In this document: one piece after another, positions 59,078-64,000 of the stretch | Numbering within the stretch: position 1 is the stretch's first letter | How the letters are laid out: each line of letters begins with the position of its first letter | Source: Pseudisothecium myosuroides | Lineage: Eukaryota > Streptophyta > Bryopsida > Hypnales > Lembophyllaceae | Direction: 5' to 3' | DNA length: 64,000 nt | Assembly (NCBI GenBank): GCA_951799445.1 | Contig: OX637287.1 | Span: 17,856,224 to 17,920,223 of the forward strand | The notes under the pieces: generated by a model | Databases searched by the model: none | What the model was told of the DNA's origin: nothing | The model's input: only the letters and a program-made list of their open reading frames with translations | Made by a program: the position numbers and the translations under genes

Positions 59078-59547
59078 GGTAAAATAGCCCATTACGGACA
59101 GAATGGGGAGTTTGCCCTCATGTCATTGCTGAAATTTTTTAATTTTTTTTCCACATAAAGACAAGTGATAGAAATGGCGAGAGCAATTAAAATTATATTT
59201 TTTCGACAAAGAGTGGATTTGTTATGAATTTTTTACGGTGCAGCCCATCGTAGCCTAAAAGAGTCTCTAGACTACCCGAAAACCCAACAAAAACTATATC
59301 CACAATGGTCATCTTACTCACCTAAAGCAATCACAATATTTTCTAACATGGAAGCCCTAAAACAATCACTTCTTACAATGAATTAGCACGAAAAAGCTGG
59401 AAGTTCCTATTGTGGTCACTAATCACTCCATTCTGGTTAGCTAAGACATTGATTGTGGCCCAAATCTCATTCACTGGAAGAAAACCATAATGGGGTCATT
59501 TGTAGGTGTCCACAATGGATCTTTTGTCCGTAATGGGCTGTTTTACC
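59078..59547. mobile_element. Harbinger-like MITE, 470 bp
   Basis: Ends GGTAAAATAGCCCATTACGG and its inverse CCGTAATGGGCTGTTTTACC, flanked by TAA (left) and TTA (right). The closest relative is the inverted copy at 60167-60653. No coding capacity. Confidence 0.65.
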
Positions 59548-60166
59548 TTAATATTTTTTTGTTATCGTGCTTCACCTTGTAAGCAATGTCAAGCACTAGA
59601 ATCATGCCATTTTGCCTCATGATCTAACATTTTTTTGAAAACCCCCGCCAATGCTCTAGAGCTTAGTGTGCGATTATTGTGGTCCAATTATGCATTTGAG
59701 GCCCTCTTTGCATCTACATTGGAGAAAACTCTAGTTAGGTTTGAGGTTTGTCTTTGAAAGTTTGGCCTTTGGAGGTGAGGTAGTATCATTTCCCTAAAAG
59801 TGAGGGAATTTTTCTAACAAACAAATATTATTGTTTAGTAAGGAGCTCTTTTTTCTTAGTCTAAGGTCAAAGTTGAATTGGTAGATTTTCTAAAAATCCA
59901 TTGTATTTTGATGTTAATGTTGTCATGTTGAATATTATGCAACAAGCATCAAGTTTTTCTTTCAATTTTTTACAATACATTTTTGGGGACATGTTAGATT
60001 TTTATTGATTCTACTTAAGAATAAAGTGAGGTACAAATTGTCTCATCTATATATTTAGTATATTTTCTTCGTTCAAACAATTGGTAAAGTGTGTTTTCTT
60101 TAAATATCTTGTTGTGAGCATTTTGGTCCAATGGTTCAAATACTAGCTCTAAATCTTTATATATAA

Positions 60167-60653
60167 AGTAAAACACCCCATTGCGGTCAAAAGATGAAAA
60201 GATCCCATAGTAGACACTTAGGGAATGACCCCATTATGATTTTTTTCAACAAATGAGATTTGAACCATAATCAATGTTATACCAAACAATAATGGAGTGA
60301 TGAGTGACCTCATTAGGAACTTCTAACTTTTCAATGTAATTTCATTGCATAAAGTGATTTTTTGGGGCCCTTCCACTTCAAAAATAATTGTGACTACTTC
60401 AAGTGTGTAAGAAGAGCATTATGGATATAGATTTTGTTGGTGTTTAGTGTAATCTAGAGACTCTTTTGGGCTGTGATGGGCTAAACACTTCAAAAATTCA
60501 TAGCAAATTCATACTTACTTACTTGTCAAAAAAATATAATTTCAATTGCTCTCGCTGTTTCTCACACTTCTCTTCATGTGAGAAAAAAATTAAAAAATTT
60601 GCAAGCAATGACATGAAAGCAAACTCCTAATTCTGACAATGGGCTGTTTTACC
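60167..60653. mobile_element. Harbinger-like MITE, 487 bp, inverted relative of 59078
   Basis: Starts AGTAAAACACCCCATTGCGG and ends TGACAATGGGCTGTTTTACC, with a TAA duplication (60164-60166 and 60654-60656). Internal sequence aligns with 59078-59547 in the opposite orientation, for example CAATTGCTCTCGC against GCGAGAGCAATT. The two copies form a loose inverted pair 619 bp apart. Confidence 0.68.
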
Positions 60654-60706
60654 TAATTCTCTAACATTTGCGGGAACCATGTTCCCTTTAGTATATTATC
60701 AATTAA

Positions 60707-60957
60707 GGTAGGCATCCCAAATGCGCCATCTTCAGTGTGTGTACATATCTAAAATCAGTTAGGTACCTCTGTGAAAGGAACGCTTTTAGAACCAAACTTT
60801 GTTCCTTCATAACTTTTGCATACAGTATCCAAATGTTGCGTTCTTTGGTGCGTTGGAACCTCGTTGCCCTTGCCAATAAGAATATATATGAATTTGAACA
60901 GTCTAATAGTAGTAATTAGGCACAGTAGCAATTAGTGGCGGTTTTGGGATACCTACC
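60707..60957. mobile_element. short MITE near the tRNA gene, ~250 bp
   Basis: GGTAGGCATCCCAAA and TTTTGGGATACCTACC are inverted ends next to TAA and TTA. A segment inside (about 60780-60925) resembles, in reverse, 49330-49460 in intron 3 of the oxidoreductase gene (shared GCACCAAAG and ATACTGTATGCAAAAGT). Confidence 0.55.
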
Positions 60958-61021
60958 TTATGCATAAATACGAGATCGCAGCTCCAAAGGTGTTTTGATG
61001 TAATGAACAAAAATGAGTTAG

Positions 61022-61093
61022 AGCCCACGGAGAGAATTGAACTCTCGACCTTTCCCTTACGAAGGGAACGCACTACCACTATGCTACGTAGGC
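61022..61093 (-). tRNA. tRNA-Thr (anticodon CGT)
   Basis: 72 nt and intronless. The acceptor stem is GCCTACG with CGTGGGC (one G-U pair, discriminator T), the D arm GCAT-AGTGGTA-GTGC, the anticodon arm TTCCC-TTCGTAA-GGGAA and the T arm GAGAG-TTCAATT-CTCTC. All four stems pair. The loop reads the Thr codon ACG. CCA is not encoded, as expected for a nuclear eukaryotic gene. Confidence 0.93.
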
Positions 61094-61816
61094 TAGCTAC
61101 GATTCTCATGCTGATCTAGCACACGAATTCCTATTGGTGGATGCAAATTGTGAACTCTTCATTGAGTTATAAAGCAGTGGCCCTTCGATGCATTTTATTA
61201 GACCAGCATAAACTTGAATGTCGGTTATCCAGTTTCCAGAAGCTCATCCGTCTCAAAGAAACCATAAACCACGAACCCGCATTCCGTTTTGCTGGAACGC
61301 TCACTGCTGCCGGCAGCCTCAGCCTGATCTGTAAGTTAGAGGGCCAGGGAGAATTGTTTGTGCCGCGTTTTTTTGGTATTTCTTCTCCCCCCTATCGAAT
61401 TTGGGGCCTCTGATTGCAAATATGAACTCAGAATTCCAAAATTATAGCATGTTTTGCAAACAAAAAATTCCAGTGTTTTCCATGCATGGCAATGTGGGGG
61501 TGAATTGACCCTGACCCAGATGGGGTTATTTTTGTCCTCTCAAAAGGGTAAGATAAGTGGATTATTTAGTGAGGCCCACAGCAATTGCTCTGAAAAACTG
61601 AACCCAATGGTTTTCGAACAAGTGTTCTTGCCAATTGACAAACGAAGTCCATCCATGGAGCTCATCAGCCACCACTTCGATTCAACCTCGCCTGGCCATG
61701 ATCCATCGGCAGCTGGGCAGACGACGTTCAATTGGGAGCTCATGTGTTTTGCAGCAACGTAATTCTTTTGCATTTGCGCATTCTTCCGCATTTGCCCAAT
61801 TACCGGATCTTTAGCG
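61094..61816. other. 5' flank of the aldo/keto reductase gene
   Basis: Lies between the tRNA gene and the reductase start. It should hold the reductase promoter and leader, but no clear TATA box was found. Frames at 61141-61413 and 61454-61762 have no recognisable product. Confidence 0.35.
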
Positions 61817-64000
61817 ATGTCGATCCGGCAGCTAGTCGTCGCTTCTCGTCCTGTTGCCCCAGAATCCCACACTCTCTCCCATTTACGCAGAACCCAATTG
61901 TCGAGAAATTGTAGCCTTTCTTCTGTCGCCACTCTCTCTCGACAAGTCTCCCAGAGATTAGGTCTCGGAGATGGAACCCGGACATGCAACGGAACTCGGA
62001 ATGTGGTGAGCCATGGCGAGCGCAGCAAATGGCGAGCGCAAGCCTCGTCCGGGACTGCGCAATCGAAGGCAATGGCGGTGGAGACGGTCGGATTCAACGA
62101 CGGAAGCGCCACCAGATTTTCTCCGTTGATCAATGGGTGCTGGACTTTGGCTGGTGGCCATGGCCGGATTGACGAGGGCGAGATTCTCCAGGTGATGGAA
62201 CTGTATGCTCGGAGTGGATTGACGAGTTTCGACACGGCGGATATCTATGGACCCAGTGAAAGTGTGCTTGGTGCGTTCCGGGAGCAATGGCTCAAGGAGA
62301 AAGAACAAGACGATGGGTTACGCGACGTTCAGGCATGGCTTTGATTACCTTCTTGTTCCGTAACAATTCAGACTATGCACAACTCTAGGGACTAGGTATT
62401 GGGAATCAAGGACGTGGTTATAAAAAAACACCGAGAAATAATTTGCAAGTAAGTACGAAGGGGGCGAGGTAGGTACTAACTTGCAAATAGTTGTTGCTTG
62501 TTGCGTTGTTGCCTTGATTTTCATTATTGGACGTAATGCTAATGAATTAAACCTACAACCAGTTTCTTATCCTTCCAAAATTCATTTTAGTATTTAATTT
62601 GCAAAATTCAAGTATCGGATTTTGAAGATCATGTTGTGTTTGGTCAACACTAAAATTGAGAACTGGCGAGTATAAGTATACTACCGACAAAAAATCATAA
62701 GATCCTAACAGTCCAAATTCAATCTTGCACTTTGAGCTTGAGGGTAAGGTTGTGCACCTGAATCTCATTGCTTGTAATTCGTTTAAGTCAGATTCTGTAA
62801 TGGGTTGTAGGTAAAATTGAGAGGGGTTGGTACTTTGGATTGTAATCTTCCTCCTCTCAGCCCTTTGCACTGCCACGTTAGCTTCAATATCCTGCATTGG
62901 GATCATGATGTAGCATGCGGTGAATAGAAAGTCTTTGATTTAGTCACTCCTTTGTAACGCGTCATTTCGTTGTGGAGCAGATCTTCACAAAGTTTTGCCC
63001 GAACATCTTTCGCATGAAGATGACTCCGCAAGCTGTCGAGCAATCCATAATGCGATCCTTGGCAGCCTTGCGGGTTCCGAAACTTGACCTCGTGCAGATG
63101 CACTGGTGGGACTACGACATGGCTGGCATGGTGGATGTGGCGAAGTCGCTTGCAGATTTGAGGGAGAAAGGTCTAATCACAAGCATTGGTGTCACGAACA
63201 TGAGCACTGAGGCTCTTGCTCAGATCACTGACGCTGGGGTTCCTCTTGTTTGCAACCAGGTACTGGTCAATTTCTGTGAACTCATGGGTCCTAGACATTT
63301 TCATGTCATGTTGTACGGGTGGAACAAGGCTTTTAATAAAATTACTTATGTTTCAGGAATTTTTAGACAGCTTCAGAAAAGAAAATTGTTCTCATAATTC
63401 ACGGGGAGGTCTCCTCTATGGTCAAGGTGATCACGTGGAGGCCTCCCAATGTATCTTTTGGAAGTCTTTGAATGATCATTGTGACCTTAGAGAGACCTTT
63501 CCATGAATCATGGTGAATATTCTCTTTATGATGTTGTCTAAAAGTTCCTGAAACAGACTAATTTTACTGAAAACATTGTTGTGACTACACGTGAATTCGT
63601 CACAATGTCATTGCATATACCGTATAGATCATAGAACACCTCCAAGGAGCGTCTCAAAAAATTGCTTTCATAGACAACCAAAGCAGCGCAGATTCTTATA
63701 CCTATGTAAATGAACCTCTGAATCTGTGTTGCGTATTTGACAGGTACAGTTCTCGTTGCTGGATCAACGACCACGAATGGCGATGATCAAATATTGTGAG
63801 GAACGAGATATCAAGCTGTTCACGTATGGGACGCTTGCGGGGGGGTTACTGTCCAACCGGTATTTCGAGGAAGGCAAGAAGGGCCTCTTTGGCAAAGTGA
63901 GTTACAGAACTCCAGACCTCAACACGTCCAGTTTGAAAATGTACTGGCGCATTGTGCGAGAGGCAGGCGGAGAAGACTATTGGAGGAAGCTACTGAGTAC
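61817..64000 (+). CDS. aldo/keto reductase, probably plastid-targeted, partial at the 3' side
   Basis: Exons 61817-62332, 62981-63259 and 63744 to the window end, all in phase 0. Residues 1 to ~85 are Arg/Ser-rich and acid-poor, as in a chloroplast transit peptide. The AKR tetrad is complete: Asp139 and Tyr144 in FDTADIYG, Lys176 in FTKF and His213 in QMHWWDYD. Then come GVTNMS, VCNQVQFSLLDQRPR across the exon 2/3 junction and FTYGTLAGGLLS. The family reduces aldehydes and ketones with NADPH; the substrate is unknown. The frame at the intron 1 boundary is best kept by splicing after CAG with a GC donor (CAG|GCATGG). A GT donor three bases upstream would delete Val-Gln. The open frame on the opposite strand (61540-62235) is a shadow. 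The gene continues beyond the window. Confidence 0.85.

Noticed and set aside
61540..62235. 231-codon frame on the minus strand
   Set aside because: It overlaps the N-terminal exon of the aldo/keto reductase and has no recognisable domain, while the plus-strand frame has the complete catalytic set across its exons.
1..64000. LTR retrotransposons, CRISPR arrays, bacterial operons or virus-derived genes
   Set aside because: No paired LTRs, no regularly spaced direct repeats with unique spacers, no ribosome-binding-site-led gene strings, and no polymerase or capsid frames were seen.

Overview
This is a nuclear window from a land plant. Protein-coding genes are spliced with GT-AG introns, the proteins belong to plant families (germin-like proteins, plastid-targeted proteins, an SCPL51-type carboxypeptidase), and there is a eukaryotic tRNA-Thr without encoded CCA. 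Very AT-rich intergenic DNA, GC-rich intronless germin genes and a dense load of small DNA transposons would fit a bryophyte (a moss, for example) or another non-seed plant. That placement is inference from style; nothing here fixes the species.

Layout. 1-6.4 kb: AT-rich, gene-poor, one small foldback element. 6.5-19.2 kb: two nearly identical germin-like genes, divergently oriented and 11.4 kb apart, with LINE fragments, hAT-like and Harbinger-like MITEs, and nested TIR elements between them. 19.2-34 kb: gene desert made largely of non-autonomous TIR elements; the only gene seen is a small secreted proline-rich protein (30.2-30.6 kb). 34.05-37.08 kb: six-exon plastid membrane protein. 37-46.6 kb: repeats, a 1.1-kb palindromic element and a ~90-bp direct repeat. 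46.6-49.7 kb: four-exon medium-chain (quinone/enoyl-CoA) oxidoreductase. 50.5-54.7 kb: fourteen-exon serine carboxypeptidase, tail-to-tail with the oxidoreductase. 55-60.9 kb: MITE-rich. 61.0 kb: tRNA-Thr(CGT). 61.8 kb to the end: aldo/keto reductase, cut by the window edge. The genes do not form an evident pathway; this is an ordinary plant gene neighbourhood.

The most unusual content is the transposon complement. (1) About a dozen elements begin TTAA-CCCCTAAAGG-CC and end with the inverse, which is the end structure and TTAA target of piggyBac-type transposons. Four intact copies are 928-933 bp long. Many copies carry, just inside one end, a hairpin whose stem sequence differs from copy to copy while remaining self-complementary. 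(2) A separate family has GGGTGATTGCAAGAAACAC ends and makes clear 4-bp target duplications. It includes one copy nested in another and a 1089-bp near-perfect palindrome. No transposase gene is visible for either family.

Exon structures were assembled by hand from reading frame, splice signals and family knowledge. They close to exact multiples of three (387, 343 and 453 codons for the three complete spliced genes) but have not been checked against transcripts.
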